From: Hyaloperonospora brassicae
Taxonomy: Eukaryota; Oomycota; Peronosporomycetes; Peronosporales; Peronosporaceae
Direction of reading: 5' to 3'
NCBI GenBank assembly: GCA_947650285.1
Contig: CANTFL010000421.1
Coordinates: 62,001-126,000, forward strand
DNA: 64,000 bases
Within the stretch, counting starts at the first letter, position 1; every line of letters starts with the position of its first letter. Made by a program: the position numbers and the translations under genes. Of the stretch, positions 33,461 to 46,287 are shown piece by piece. The notes below the pieces were generated by a model. It had not been told where the DNA came from, searched no databases, and saw only the letters and a list, made by a program, of their open reading frames with translations.

Positions 33461-34110
33461 TTTGGTGCTAACTAATGGCAAAGACGCTTCCAGCGTCGAT
33501 CGTGATTCCCAATCGTGGATCAGGTAGAATCGCGTATCTCCTCGCACACCATCCTGTGCCATATTATTGGTGAACGTCAATCTCTCGGCGAATTCGTCCC
33601 AATAGTTCTGATTAGTATCCGTGACGTGCATTATCAAAGCTCTCGTCAGTGTTCGCACCACTCGTTTTGCTGTCCCATTCGCTTGAGGTCGGTGCGCCAT
33701 GGTTGTACGTTGTTTCTTCCCCGCGATCCGATTGAACGCTCGGAAGATAATTGGAAAAGAATCCTGGCTCTCTGTTTTGGAGGATCGCTTCGCTGGCCCT
33801 TAAGCTTTGAAAATACACTCATCGTAACCCTCAGCGATCGTTCGTGCAGTTCTGGAGGAGCTCGCCGTGACGATCACATACCCGAAAAAACGAATATTCC
33901 CACAACAGCAGCTCGGTGTTTCCTGTTCAAAGGTCGCGGTAGTGACGAAATGTGATACATTGCGATTATTTGAAGCGGATAAGTGGCTTGGACATGCCCC
34001 GAAGTTTTGAAGCGAAGAACAGAGTTTCTTTGTACCGTCGTACAATCAACACATTCTCCCACATAATGCTGCACTCTTCGAGAGAGTCCTCCAATGAAAA
34101 TTGGACCAGA
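33458..34110 (-). pseudogene. Element D integrase core
   Basis: YVGECVDCTT (end of the zinc finger), SLPRPLNRKHRA, SSSRTARTIAEGYDEC, then MAHRPQANGTAKRVVRTLTR with the third catalytic residue expected at the Lys of NGTAKR (usually Glu), then YWDEFAERLTFTNNMAQD and VRGDTRFYLIHDWESRSTLE. A Glu-to-Lys change at the catalytic position would by itself inactivate it. Confidence 0.88.
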
Positions 34111-34399
34111 TTCGTCAGTACGTCTGGCCTATACCTTTGTGTTCGCCCTCCAGACTTGGATGGTAATGATGTATGAAATCTTGCTGCAGTACTTCTGATA
34201 ACACAAAACGAACCAACTTCACGCGACTTTCTCGATCTTCTTTTGATCGAGGGCAGAAAATTGACAGTCCGTTTACGTCTACTTCATTTTCCAACGCGAT
34301 TAAAGCACATAGTTTTGCGTTTAAGCTCTCAGCTTCGTTATATATTACTCATCAAAAAAATGATCGAAACCTAGTAGCAATAAAGGGTACTCCGCCTCA

Positions 34400-34930
34400 T
34401 TTACTGTCAAGTCCGTCGCATATTCGGTTACAGCAGTCACTACCTTCCATTATGGGAGCTTCCATACTATTGCGCTATATGCCCGCCCTTTCTTTTACTT
34501 CGGGCCGGTCCATCAAAACTGACCATTCGAAGACTTTCACCCTCCTTCACCGTTGGTGGTGGCATACTTATAAAATGTTTAGGCTGTATCAGAGGACTGA
34601 TCGTGATCATCATCTCGTTAACCTCTTCGTTCGGTCTTATGCTGCCGGCGAGCGTAGCAAGTAATTCATCTTCTCTTTTTTTACACTTCTTGATATCTAA
34701 CGTACATTTCGATAACAACGCCGCCCATATCTCTAGCCTCCAATTCAGGCCTGAAGATTGTACCAGCCAGACCAATGTCGAATGACGCGTGATCACATTT
34801 ATTTCTCGTATAATAAAACATAGTGTAACTGATATCATAAATGCACAGCACAGCTAAAACCTCGTTTCGAACATTCGATAGTTAATCTTGTCGGGTTTTA
34901 GCGTTTGGCTGGTAAACGTTACAGGCCATA
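34400..34930 (-). pseudogene. Element D RNase H start
   Basis: VSFDGPARSKRKGGHIAQ (about 34467-34520) corresponds to the SFDGSAR opening of Gypsy RNase H and contains the first catalytic Asp. The preceding frame (34838 down) is the tether. The remainder is lost to stops. Confidence 0.65.
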
Positions 34931-35399
34931 ATTTTCAATCGTCTTCTTGTAGCAAAGCTGCAGATACTGCTCATTACTAGCATAGACCACGATGATGGAT
35001 AATGGCCCGGATCGATTTTGTTTTAGAATCGGTGTTTTAGCGATCTTATCCTTTAATATATTGAGCGAATTTTTTGCTTTTTCTCATCGACTTCTTTCTG
35101 TCGAGATCAGGTCGTCCCCTGTTACACAGGAAAAATTTGGATCCATCCCTGTGACACCGATTTGATCTGGATCGCTATCAACTTGACCTTTCCGATCGTC
35201 AATTCTTTTCTCATTCCGTGTTGGTGAATTTCCTCTCATCTTTGCGTCTAATCTCGTGGAATTTGGCTTCGCTTAGTTGGTAAATCACTGATTCCTATAT
35301 CGAAAAGTCTTCAATGAATCGGGTATTGTAATTTAACTTTCCAGAAACGACTGGATCGACCAGAGCCATCCAATAAACAGAATATTAACTAGCGATCCG

Positions 35400-36130
35400 A
35401 GATCTTTCGAATGGGATTCAGGTCCAGCGAGCGATACTTGATGACCAAGATAATTTACCCTTGCGACATCCCTGTAAGCTCTTTGTCAGGCTGATCGACA
35501 AATCATATTTGTCGCATGCACGTAGCTTTTTCTCTACTCTTTCGAATATAGCGGTTTACGATTTATCTGGAATCAGTATGTCATCGATGTAAGATCTACG
35601 ACCTAGCACATAAGATGTATGGCTGGTGTCCGACTTTCTTACTGTAAATACGTCGATCCGTTTGGACGGCCTCATCAAGGAGGCCTCTGGATCAGCCCTG
35701 ATCTTCAAAGAGCCATACAATGCATTGTCGATCTGGCATTGGTAAATCTGCGGACCGTTCTTTAATTCGTAGGGCATTCCTAGCCACTCAAACAAGTCTG
35801 ACGGAATAATGATTGCGGAAAAAGTTCTGGCCGGTTTGGTCATCTCTACCACCCATAATCCGCTGGCCATGTCCAGTTAGCAACACCACACCGCTTTGCC
35901 CATGTCCTGTAAAGGTCCACTAATCAATGGCATAGGGTATACCATCAGCCTTCTTGGGTGATTTAATCGTCGATAGTCTACGCACAATCGAATGTCTTTA
36001 CTGTTCTTTTGATAATCACGACGATCGGCGAAACTTATGGTGATGTGGAAGGTCGGATAATCTTGGTTGATAGAAGCACTTTGATCAATTCCGGTAATTT
36101 TTGTCGAAACTTGGGCGCTACATGCCGTAC
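35400..36130 (-). pseudogene. Element D reverse transcriptase
   Basis: The best-preserved frame is 35870-35556: MASGLWVVEMTKPARTFSAI, PSDLFEWLGMPYELKNGPQI, QCQIDNALYGSL and the catalytic SYIDDILIPD. Upstream pieces to about 36130 include DYRRLNHP and YPMPLI. YIDD is the usual catalytic box with Ile. Confidence 0.88.
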
Positions 36131-37439
36131 TTTCTGCGCGATCGGGATCACTACTCCCACGTCAATATAGCATATCGCCTCTCGTGCGGCTCAAGGAAGC
36201 AAGTTCCATTTGCCAATGAGAAGGTGCTTGTTTCTATAGATCAGTTGTCAGAGTCTTTCCTGGTCATCAGTCAGTGGTTAGTCTAGTTTCCCTGCCTCAA
36301 AATATCAAAACGTAACTTCGACAGTAGGCATAACAATGTCAGGAAATACCGCCATGTGCCGATCCATATCCCCGGCGTTCAGTAACCCACTATCATGACG
36401 ATAAGAAGAGACATCCGGCTCTTTATCGATTCAGTCGTACTTAGGACATGGTTCTGCATCTGTCTTTATATCTGGTGAAGGACCGTTCTCTTTCTTCAAC
36501 TGATTTCCGGCTCCGTCATTCGTATTTTGTTAAAAAATATTACTAACAACAGACAGTCACTTGTTGATCGATGATCCACTTGTAGGGCATTGATCACGTC
36601 ACGCGATCCGTCTTGCAATTGATTAAAATCTTTTTTTATCATTGTTTCGCCCCTTCACGTGGCCCCTCGGGTATAATATCGCCCCCGCTCTCATCCTCGA
36701 TAGTGTTAATGACACGTGGTAGTGGGTCCGCACGCGGAACGACTTTCTAAACTTGGATCGAGCTGTCCGTTGATCCATTATCCTCTTTCGGTCGGCTTAA
36801 AATCTTCTTTGGAGTAGGCTTAGTTCGATGATTCACAAGCGGATCAGCGTATTCAAGTGTCATTTCTTCCTCTTTTTCTGTCGTTCCTTTAAATACTTGA
36901 GTCTGTCACTCGTTGTACCGTCGCGATTCAACCGAGACGTATCCTGGATATAGATGCACCCTCATCGTCAGCCATAATTAAACCATAATCCTGTTCTCGA
37001 TCGAAGGTAAACTCTGTTTCGCTGAGCATGTCAGATGCAAGTACTTGATCCAACACGTCCCGGTGGTCACGGTGGGTATTCATGTCGAAATGCGCCTCTC
37101 CCACATCTTGTCGTCAAACCGGATATATCCGATCCTTACCTATACCGATCTACCAGCTGGTAAATTTATGTGCTGTTGTGGGACCATGATTGGATCCATG
37201 GAAGACCCGTACAGAGGTCCACGTCCTGATAGATGAATCATCACTTCATCTGGCAATACCAGCGTCCCATTAGCTTTATCCAGACGTATACCTCCGGCTA
37301 CCATGTAATCCATACATGAAGATCGCTTCTTGACCTACTTAATCACCCACTTAAACATCAAAATGGTATACCAGCGATCCGATTAGGGTGAACTTGATCT
37401 TTGTGCATCCATCAGTCATTTACGTGTTTTCGTATATCT

Positions 37440-37580
37440 CATACGCACCTGTCATTAATTTTCGGCGATAACACATCCTACTTTACGAGCAAAGGCAGTG
37501 TCCACGATCTAGATCTCAGCTCCCGAGTCGAGTAGCATTGTGATCTGATCTTATTGATCTTTCCAACCACTTAAGCTTGC
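37440..37580 (-). pseudogene. Element D aspartyl protease motif
   Basis: On the minus strand ITMLLDSGAEI, a stop, IVDTAFARKVGCVIAEN: the DSGA catalytic loop and following strand of a retropepsin. Surrounding frames are degraded. Confidence 0.78.
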
Positions 37581-38462
37581 TTAAACTATTTTCTCGGTGT
37601 ATGTTATCTTCATTATTCCCTGGATTTTCCAACGTTAGGACAAACTCCATCTTATCGGGCTATCGGGCATATTCATCATGTCGGATGACACTGGAAATGG
37701 AACGAAGACAGTAAGAAGAACCACATACAATATTTATATCGTACTGCTGATCAAATTTCCATCGACAAACTTATTTTTACAAATGAATAGAAGCAGAGCT
37801 TAAAACGCTCGGATCGTACCAGATTTCAACCTGGCGATGGTCCTGATTTAGCATCGGCTTAGCTTGTTCCTACAACATCCCTTCATGCTTGGTAGGGACA
37901 TAGCATTGGCAGATCGTGTTATTAAACTATTTTATCAGGCACTTTCCTTCGTCGTGGATATCTTCCATACAAAACATACATAGTAATATTTGTCTACAGA
38001 CTGACCCTTTAGTCTACATTTCTGACACTTCTGTCATTTTTAACATCCGCGATCGTCATGTCTCTTCGATCCACAGTGCGTACACACTATTTGAGTCTTT
38101 CCATGATCGTTTTACCTCTCTGATCAAATCTATCAGTGTGGATGATCGGGTCTTTTGGCTTCTGAGAGCGATTTGCAGCTACATCCATGTACCCATTGCG
38201 TCGATCAAAGTCAGTATCCTATCCGCCGAAATTGACTTCTCATCCACTGCTCTCGCTTTCCACGTGGATATCTCTCAGAATCCGGGCCGGTTTTGCTAGA
38301 ATTTAGGCCGCCTGTGACGTAAGACGCTGTCGAAATTTATTCGACCTCGTAAAACCGTGAGATTCTCGAACTTCCATATTTTGCATTATTTCAGTGTTTC
38401 TTTATGATCGTCTGCATCTCCAAGGCGTAAAGTTGTCAACATTCTCGCCAGATCGCGAACGG

Positions 38463-40250
38463 CTAGGATACAAATGAAATGATTCCCATGTTTCTTACGG
38501 ACTGCGGGCTACTTTTATCTCGTATCGGGATCTTCGACCGGATCGCGGCCACATTTAAACGGTATAAGTACTCAAATGAAGTCTCGTTAGATCGCTTACG
38601 GGCATGGTAGTAGAGATCTATCCTCAATGCTTTTCTTACATCCGTATTTGGCCATGAAGCCTTCCAGGAGTGCCTTTCACAAAGTCCTGGTCGAGCGACT
38701 GATCCGGTTATACCAGTCACGCGCCGGTACCGTAAGAAGATCGCTAAACGCCATGCGCTATTTTGCATCAGACCCTTGATCACGTAGGAACGCCGACTTC
38801 ACCTTACGTATCCAGTTTTGGGCCCTTTTTGATATTTTCTCGTCCGGAAAACTCTTTCAGTTCGTGCATGGCAGACGTCCAGATTATTTGGTTAGAGAAT
38901 TAACCACTATCCTCCGCCTCTGCCGTTGTCACCTGTGGTAATCTCTTATTTCCTTGGTATCGATGCTCAATACCATAGTCGTGCGATCTACTAGGACGCG
39001 ATCCAATTATTTCCTTGTCTATATCTTGCATATATATATATATATATATATCTGGTTCGATTTGGTGATTAGCTGGTCGTTCAGCGTTCATGAGGGCTTA
39101 TTCTAGCGCATATGTATCCATGGATACTCGAAATTAGGAATTTGCCTGATCTTATTCCACCATGCTCATGAACTGTGTCGCCGATGGCATTCCCGATTGT
39201 GTTTCTGTCTCGTTCAGTTCAAGTATCTTATGCAACATATTCGTACCCGTTGGTCCAAGTAACATCCGTTGGATCTCAATCGAAGCGGTCGATCCATCAT
39301 TAGACTCTGAAGAAGCACATCGGACCGATACTATGTGCTTATCATTTTGGAAGTTGTTAATCGGTGTGAGAACTTGATTCATCGTGGTTCGCGACGTGAT
39401 CTGTCGATCTGTATTGCCAATCGGCGTGTCAGGTTGTCTTCAGGGTCGCGTACGCCTATGATCTGGGCTGTACAAATTGAACTGCGACTGTCGTGCGGCA
39501 AAAACTCAATCGAGGTTGGATTCTAGTAGCGTTTGCGCATTGAACGTTCCAGCTGTATCCCTGCCTCAATTTGCAGATTTTTCAGACGCCGAAATGCCTC
39601 CGACACGTTGGCAATTGTTTGATGTGCTGATATTGGCCCGCGTAGCGAACCGGTCGGCTTCGGCTTTATCGTCTTAAGCACTGGATCGCTCGACAACAGC
39701 TCCTTCAGCTCTTTTAAATGATACGCCGGGCTAATTTCGTCGAATCGCCCATCTTTAAACTTCAATTCGCGATAAACTGACTTCAAATCTTAATCTATCC
39801 TCTCCGTCTTGACCTTGCCTCCGTCATGATTTTTATTGTAACCATTTCGATCTTATTTGAACACGGCCATCTTCTTAAGGTCATCCAAGCTCCCCTCTTT
39901 TCTTCTTCATTATATCTGATAATTCCTTTGATACAAATATATATCTTTGAAGGGTTCCCCAAGCATTTTAATCTTGTAGATCGTGCTTTGCAGCTCAATA
40001 CGCAGTGGCCCCCGAAGGGACCTCAGGAAGGAAATGGTTTTTCTTACCGATCATGCAACCGATCTTATTCTTTTATTTTCTTTTCGTCAAACCCCTCTCA
40101 AAACCCTAAAATACAAGGTTCCTTAATTCCCACGCTTTTGCGACAATATTGCATTCGCTGGCACTTTAAATTTAGGTTCAGATTTGATCTCGACTTCTTC
40201 GCTCAAATACTCACGGTAAAAATACGAGTCACAAAAAGGTCCGGGAACTA
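38463..40250 (-). pseudogene. Element D gag region
   Basis: Pieces in order from 40250: an N-terminal frame (39786-39523, SVYRELKFKDGRFDEISPAY, YHLKELKELLSSDPVLK), a second (39382-39152), and a gag-core remnant (38783-38463) with YYHARKRSNETSFEYLYRLN, the conserved YLYRLN stretch of Gypsy gag. No knuckle was recovered with confidence. Confidence 0.7.
39030..39051. repeat. (AT)11 microsatellite in element D
   Basis: Uninterrupted AT dinucleotide run within the gag region. Confidence 0.95.
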
Positions 40251-40257
40251 GCACCAT

Positions 40258-41481
40258 TGTGGCGGATTGTTGATCCATCGTTTTGCGAGACGATCCCGAC
40301 TCACCACTCGCGGCCGCACGACCGACTAATGGAGGGGGGTACACCGATTCGTGGTGTATGCTTCGTTCAACTTATGTACCCGTCGGTGGGCGGGAGCGCT
40401 CTTCTTGGTGGACTCGAGCTGAGGCTGAATTTGACCGTTTAGGGATAGGGGTAGATTGGGGGGAAATTCTTCACCCGGTCAAACGTAGGCGAGGATCGAG
40501 TGGGAATTCTTCACTCGATCGTAAGTAGACTTGGGCGTTCTCCCAGAGTCGCCTGTGTCCAAAGATAATTATTGATCCGCGAGCCTTCTGACCACTTGAG
40601 CCGTCTCGCGATCTTGAGCTAGAACCGTTAGGTTTCCTGCGTCCGATCGCAGTGGGGAAGGTGAGATTGACGTTCCTCCTGACCACAAAATCCAAGTGCG
40701 AAGTTTGTAAAGACGCGGGTGGCTCTCTGTTCAACGGGAGACCAAAGATCTTGCCCGGAAGAAGTCGACGCGTGTCTTTAGTTGCAAAGTCAATTCTGTT
40801 AATGTAAACCAACCAAGTCCAAACCCTACGACTATGCCTATCTCTTAGCTACAGAACTGTTGCATATCGCCTGACAATGCCATTCACTTCTTGCATCATG
40901 TGGTCCACAGCAGATACTCAGGTGGCGGATCGCTCGGGTAGTGGATCTCTCGGGTAGTGGATCGCTCGGATAGTGGATCGCGGTATGTGGTCCTCAATAA
41001 TCATGCAGCCACACAATCAAGAAGTACACACCCAGGATCGATAGTGGTCGATCACTCGAGTCTCTGATCGGCATACACAGTCGAATATTTGTCACTCTTG
41101 AGACCTCGCATGTTTTATGACTGTGAAAATACACTCCTCCAGCCTGATTCCATATTCACCCATTATACATTGTCATTATCGATCACGTGATCCGGACTTT
41201 GGTCACCTCTCGAGTGATCCGGTCCCTGTAGTTTAGTGATCCGAGCCCTTGATCGCGGATCTTGATCGGTCAATCGTCGATCGCTGACTATACTCCTTAT
41301 TGACCTTTTGGTAAATCAATTTGCATCATTCAAACAGTCTTTTTCTTTTACTCAGTCGTTTGGTCACATTCCTCGTGCCAACAGGCCCGTCCCCGAGCGT
41401 GCTTCACCAATCAAACTGCTTTCGCACCTAATGCGGTTCGCACACTCCACCTTTCCATCCTTCTTTCTCTGCTCTTCTCCA
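40258..41481 (-). repeat. 5' LTR of element D
   Basis: 1,224 bp; TGGAGAAGAG...CCGCCACA on the minus strand. The next internal bases read ATGGTGCTAGTTCC, a possible primer site starting at TGG. Nearly identical to 28983-30207 except at the inner ~190 bp. Confidence 0.9.
40922..40985. repeat. Short tandem repeat in D LTR (second copy)
   Basis: Same GTGGATCGCTCGGGTA-type units as 29648-29710. Confidence 0.85.
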
Positions 41482-43740
41482 CACCAATATAACGTTACAC
41501 GGGGCACCAGTAAGGTTGATCAAGTAACGCAAAGAGGAATTCTATTTTTGAAATGCATCAGGTCTCGAAAATATGGATGCTGCTGTTTACATCGTGCATT
41601 TGGCGATTACCGCTCTTTCAAGCTCGATCTTGTCATTCCTCTATCTATGATGCTAGTATGTCCACAAGCATAGTTATTTGACGATCATGCAGATGGCTAG
41701 GTTTTGTATTGTGTGACTTAGTGAAATGTCTAGACTTAACTGCATGAATGCGCTTTTTTATAAAAACAATCCAAGTAATATTGCAAATATTGCTAATAGC
41801 TGGAGATATTGCATATATTGCTTCCAGTAGATCTTTGCCCATCGCAATAACTACGTGATTCGTACCGAACTCGGCGCCTGAAAGGATTGACAGCGTTGTA
41901 CCGAAAAGAGGCGTAATAGTGTACTTCTCAAATAATTGAGATAGCGCATCAGCGTTAGAAGACGCCAGCAATTGATCTTTAATCCTAGACACATCTATAA
42001 GGCATGTCTTGCGGTTCATATCTTAGCACGCTAAGAGTCTTTATAAGTAAAAAACAGGTGACAAGAATATGACAATAAGGTTTATTTATATGCTTTGAGA
42101 TTACGACTTTCGATAAAAGTATAATTATCCAAATCATCAATTTTTCAATATGAACTCCGACTAGGTTAAATATACAAAAATGTTGCAATATAAGTTCCCT
42201 CCATTAACTTAATGTGTAGCACATTCTGTTGAAAAATTTAAGTAGAGACTTATATGCACCATATAAATAACTTATGTCGAAAATGTATGATCTGTAGGAC
42301 TATTTAAAATATATTGCACATTATTTTTGAAATTGATCGAGCCAATAGTTTCGTTTAGATAAGTCATTTATTTTTCATTAGCGAGTTTGAAGGGATGAAA
42401 CGGCAAATAAATTTATAAATAGATTGAAATATGACTCGCTTAAAATCTATTATTGATCGCTAAATGATGTTCATGTGACAAACTTAACTTTTAATGGTCT
42501 TTTTGTAAAAGCAAAACTATTATATAGTTATACAATTGTCTCCTTTTTGCAATTGTTGCGGCGTAAGTGATCTTGATATAACCCTTAACTCATTATAAAC
42601 TATTCGATGGTTAATTCTTCCTTTGAAGCAGCCGTTATCACCCATGACAACTAAGGTGAATAAAAAATAGTTTCGGTCAACTTAATGACTTCTTCTGGGT
42701 AAATGCTTCGCCTGACGTGGTTTTCAAATTGGGGGTAACGAATAACGGGGTGGCGTTACCTTGTTCAGAGAGGCTACCGATTATGCGGCTGGGCGCAGAC
42801 CCTCTACTTGTGCGTGAGCAGATAGGATTATTTAGGACGGCGCCAACGCCTCCGATTCTCTAAAGGCAGTCCGTACAGACCAATTGACGGATGATACACC
42901 TGTTTTACCGAAGGCGCGATAGTATGACATAGGATAACGGACACGAGTGGAGTAAAAATCAAAATAGGTAAAGTGTTACTCGCCCATGGACCAAAGTGGG
43001 GGAAAGGGCATCCGCTTACCTCGACTCGGAAATACGGCTACCTAGTGAGGTTTTTTTTCCACTCTATCAGCTCTCCGCATATCTATGCCGCAGCCGATAA
43101 GCGCGCGAGTCACTTACATCCACACATACAGGGAAAAAAGCTATGATAACCGATATGAAAAACCCTATTGACTTGAAAAAGGTTACATAATTGGCGACCT
43201 ATGGGGCAATGTTATTTGCCTAACTGAAATTGAATACTCTGATGGAACATGATTCGCTGCCGGCGCAATTTTTGTATGCGTCTCTCAAGAGTTTGAAGGC
43301 AACCTTTCTACTGGTTTTTATATAGAATCTTGTTACCAAGAAGGGTAATTACATGGTGTGTAAAAAGTTTACAAACTCATTGCTTCATATATCTTTTTCT
43401 TAAAAAAGGATTCTATGGTAATTCGCGCAAAACAGCCAGCCATCTTGAATAAGCAAAGGTACCTGTTTTGAACCAGTGTGCGCGCGTAGTCCAACACGGT
43501 GGCACAACAGTGCAATCCCGGTCCACCGTAGAAAGAAAGATTGCTTGCCAAAATTTCGTGTTTAATCCCGCGAAAAAATTAGGACGGCAGAGATCACGCG
43601 GCTGCAATACCTTTGTATGACAATGGATTAAGCGTCGGGTCGGCATGACATGTGAGATGGAACATTATACAGATAGAAAATTGTAAAGAGACTTGTCTTT
43701 AAGAAGATTGCGTGCTAAATCATACCAGTATAGATACGTT
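41482..43740. other. AT-rich stretch with one unassigned frame and a GC-richer patch
   Basis: Minus-strand frame 42019-41645 (124 codons; SNADALSQLFEKYTITPLFG, GKDLLEAIYAISPAISN) looks protein-like but I do not recognise it. From about 42725 to 43060 the base composition becomes clearly richer in GC, starting near GGGGTAACGAATAACGGGGT, somewhat like a TGTAACGGGG LTR start. Nothing else was identified. Confidence 0.4.
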
Positions 43741-43744
43741 GTCG

Positions 43745-46250
43745 CTAAATAAGAGAGGAATTTTAGAAAGAAGAGCGCGATCGCAATCAAGGCAGGAATC
43801 GCGATCAAGAGAGCGATCGCGAAAAACGAATCAACCACAATTTACTACAAAATCGTGATCCGGTGGGTGCATATTACATACGTGATGGCGATCAGAATAG
43901 TATTCGCGATTATGATGGAGATAACGATCGCGATCAGATTTGAGATCAGGACTATAGACGCGATTGGGGTCAAAAAGGTATGTACCGCAACACGCGATGA
44001 GAGACACAATCGAGGTCGCGATCCGTGATCAGAAAAGTACATGAAGTTGGTCACGTCGTGCAAGGATCCGAAAGCAAGGTCGAAGCCTCTGGTAAGCATC
44101 GTAATAACTATTAGTTGATTGGTTAAACATTGAAAAACGTACAATATGAGTCTAAGCACAAGTGACGACTTCTCAACTGCTTGTATTATTGCCCACTTAA
44201 TGTCAAGAAAAGTCGCAAATTTTGATCGAGTGATATCCCTGGATTGTTCGGCTTAGGATCAAGGACTCATAAGCCTACTCTCCTCCAACTCGGATCGGAC
44301 GAAGAAAAACAGTGAATGACAAGGTACAATATCGCGAGACGGATCAAGTGATATTAACGTCAAGTGGATCAACTGTCTACTAATTGGACAAAGCAAACTT
44401 GCAGATATCAGGGTGAATCAATTCAAGCGCCATATATGAATATTCGTGACCGTGTGTATGGTTTCACACGGTCACCTCCAACTATATCACAAATACGGCC
44501 AAGTTTTTATCAACACGAGTCCACCTAGCCCATCATACCGACGGAGACACAATGTGAGGAAATCAATGTGCACGAAAACGGAAATTCGCACCAATAGTAG
44601 GTCGTCTAGGAGTCAGTAATGGTTTGATGTCAAAGGAATTTTACAATTCTCTTCCCCTACAATGGTGCTTGGGCCTAGATCTTTTGGTCACTCGGGCGTT
44701 TATCGTGTATACCGAAAAAATGTTGTAAAAATAAAGATAAAATTTGCGATATAGGCGTCCAAGGCAAAGGGATTGCAGCTAAAAAGTGACACTAAAGGAT
44801 CTCCGGGTTATCTGAGGATGAGAGGGGCTTTTGTTACAAAAAATAAAAGAACACGATCGAATCATGGGTCGAGAAGAGAACCTCGACTCCATCCTGATGT
44901 CATACCGGGACCAACACGAAACGAGCTTCGTTTAAGGATATAAACGGTAAAAACCTTGCAATTATGAACGAGCAAGATTTATCCAAGTGCAATCTCGTGA
45001 TGTCGAAGAAAAAGTATCAAATGCAAAAAGGGAAAATAAATAAGTGACCAAAACGAAGCAACGCAATGGCGCCATGACAGCAGGCTATTGGCCAATCGAA
45101 TTTGTGGGAAATGACGTGACGATGGAGGGTTGGCAATTGAACCTAATTTTAAATTTAAAAAATTTGGAAGGCACATAAGTAGTTGTACCCAGTGACATGG
45201 CGTTACAAATATATAAGCCTAAGATGATAGGAAATGTACAAAGTTCTTCTTCAACCATACATGCAACATTTTAGCACTCAAGATGCAATCAACGATATTA
45301 TTTTAGCTGCTACGAAACGCGTAATTTGTCGTGGAAGTATTTTACGCATAAAACTATTGGAGTGCAAACAATATCAGGTGATCGATGCGTGTCTATCGCA
45401 GTATGCGAGGTTATCCATTGACGGTCGAGAACATTTTTGTAGATTTAGAAGGTACTGCTATCGTAGAGGTATCTATCGAATATCTTTCTTATTTGTATCA
45501 CCACACCTCAGCTAAATAGGTGATCAAATCAGATGATTGATCTTCCATTCAGCTATGTCGCTAGGTTTTAGTGGATCAGCGCACCTGCGTGATCGCGTAG
45601 AAGGAACCAAGACCGAACGGCAGTTGAAGGCAGTATAAGCCAATGAAGATGCGACATCGTCTATTTAAAGACTCCTGCGGTCAAATTCAATGCTGCAAGT
45701 AAACTATATTGACAATAATAACGGATAATACTCGTCTGGTGATCTGGACGAGCCTTAAAATTAGGAATGTACGAGCTCAAGATACTTATACTCCTAACAT
45801 ATAGATAAATCGGTCGGATCGCGCCGTGGTCGATCCGACACCAATGACCCCGAAAGTTTCGATCATAATAACTTAGGACAGAAGAATTTGAGGCGTTCGC
45901 CAGTAGCTTCCACGGAAGCCTTGTTAATTAGTGGCATAGTCACACGGCGTAATGGGGTTCCGTCGATCACATAATCGTAGAAGCTCAATGGCGTATACCG
46001 AGACAAAGATCGAGAAAGAAAATATCAATGCGAAGTACAAATTAGTTCGTATTCAAGCGCCGGACATAGAAAAATGCTTTTTGTTTGGCGACTTGTTGAC
46101 ACACCTGGAGAGGAACTGGTAAAGCCAGCTTAGATCGTTCACTCAATGTTATTGGAAACAATTGTGATCATGTTTTATGATGAAATACAAAGAATACGGT
46201 CTGTCGGTGGTCAGACAATATCATCACGCTCCAAAGTAACTTATTGAGAC
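43745..46250 (+). pseudogene. Decayed retroelement-like coding region, Arg/Asp-rich
   Basis: From 43765 one frame reads ERDRNQGRNRDQESDREKRI, ..., RDGDQNSIRDYDGDNDRDQI, a stop, DQDYRRDWGQKGMYRNTR: an Arg/Asp repeat built on GATCGCGATC-like DNA. Farther on are PTMVLGPRSFGHSGVYRVYR (about 44660-44720), SRREPRLHPDVIPGPT (about 44870-44910) and CRFRRYCYRRGIYRISFLFV (45430-45500). All lie on the plus strand with many stops. This could be the gag end of another Gypsy element; I could not identify LTRs or a polymerase for it. Confidence 0.4.
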
Positions 46251-46287
46251 CCAAATTGATTAAAACGACTTAATATTGCAGCGTTCA

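Larger units (their letters stand above)
28983..41481 (-). mobile_element. Element D: complete, heavily decayed chromodomain Ty3/Gypsy with long LTRs
   Basis: About 12.5 kb. LTRs at 40258-41481 (5') and 28983-30207 (3'); minus-strand order gag (right), DSGA protease, YIDD RT, RNase H, integrase, chromodomain (left), then a plus-strand frame up to the 3' LTR. All frames are broken into pieces under 130 codons. Flanks ATTAA (left) and CACCA (right) do not match. LTRs are rich in GATC and lack the hairpin tiling of the other families. Confidence 0.9.
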
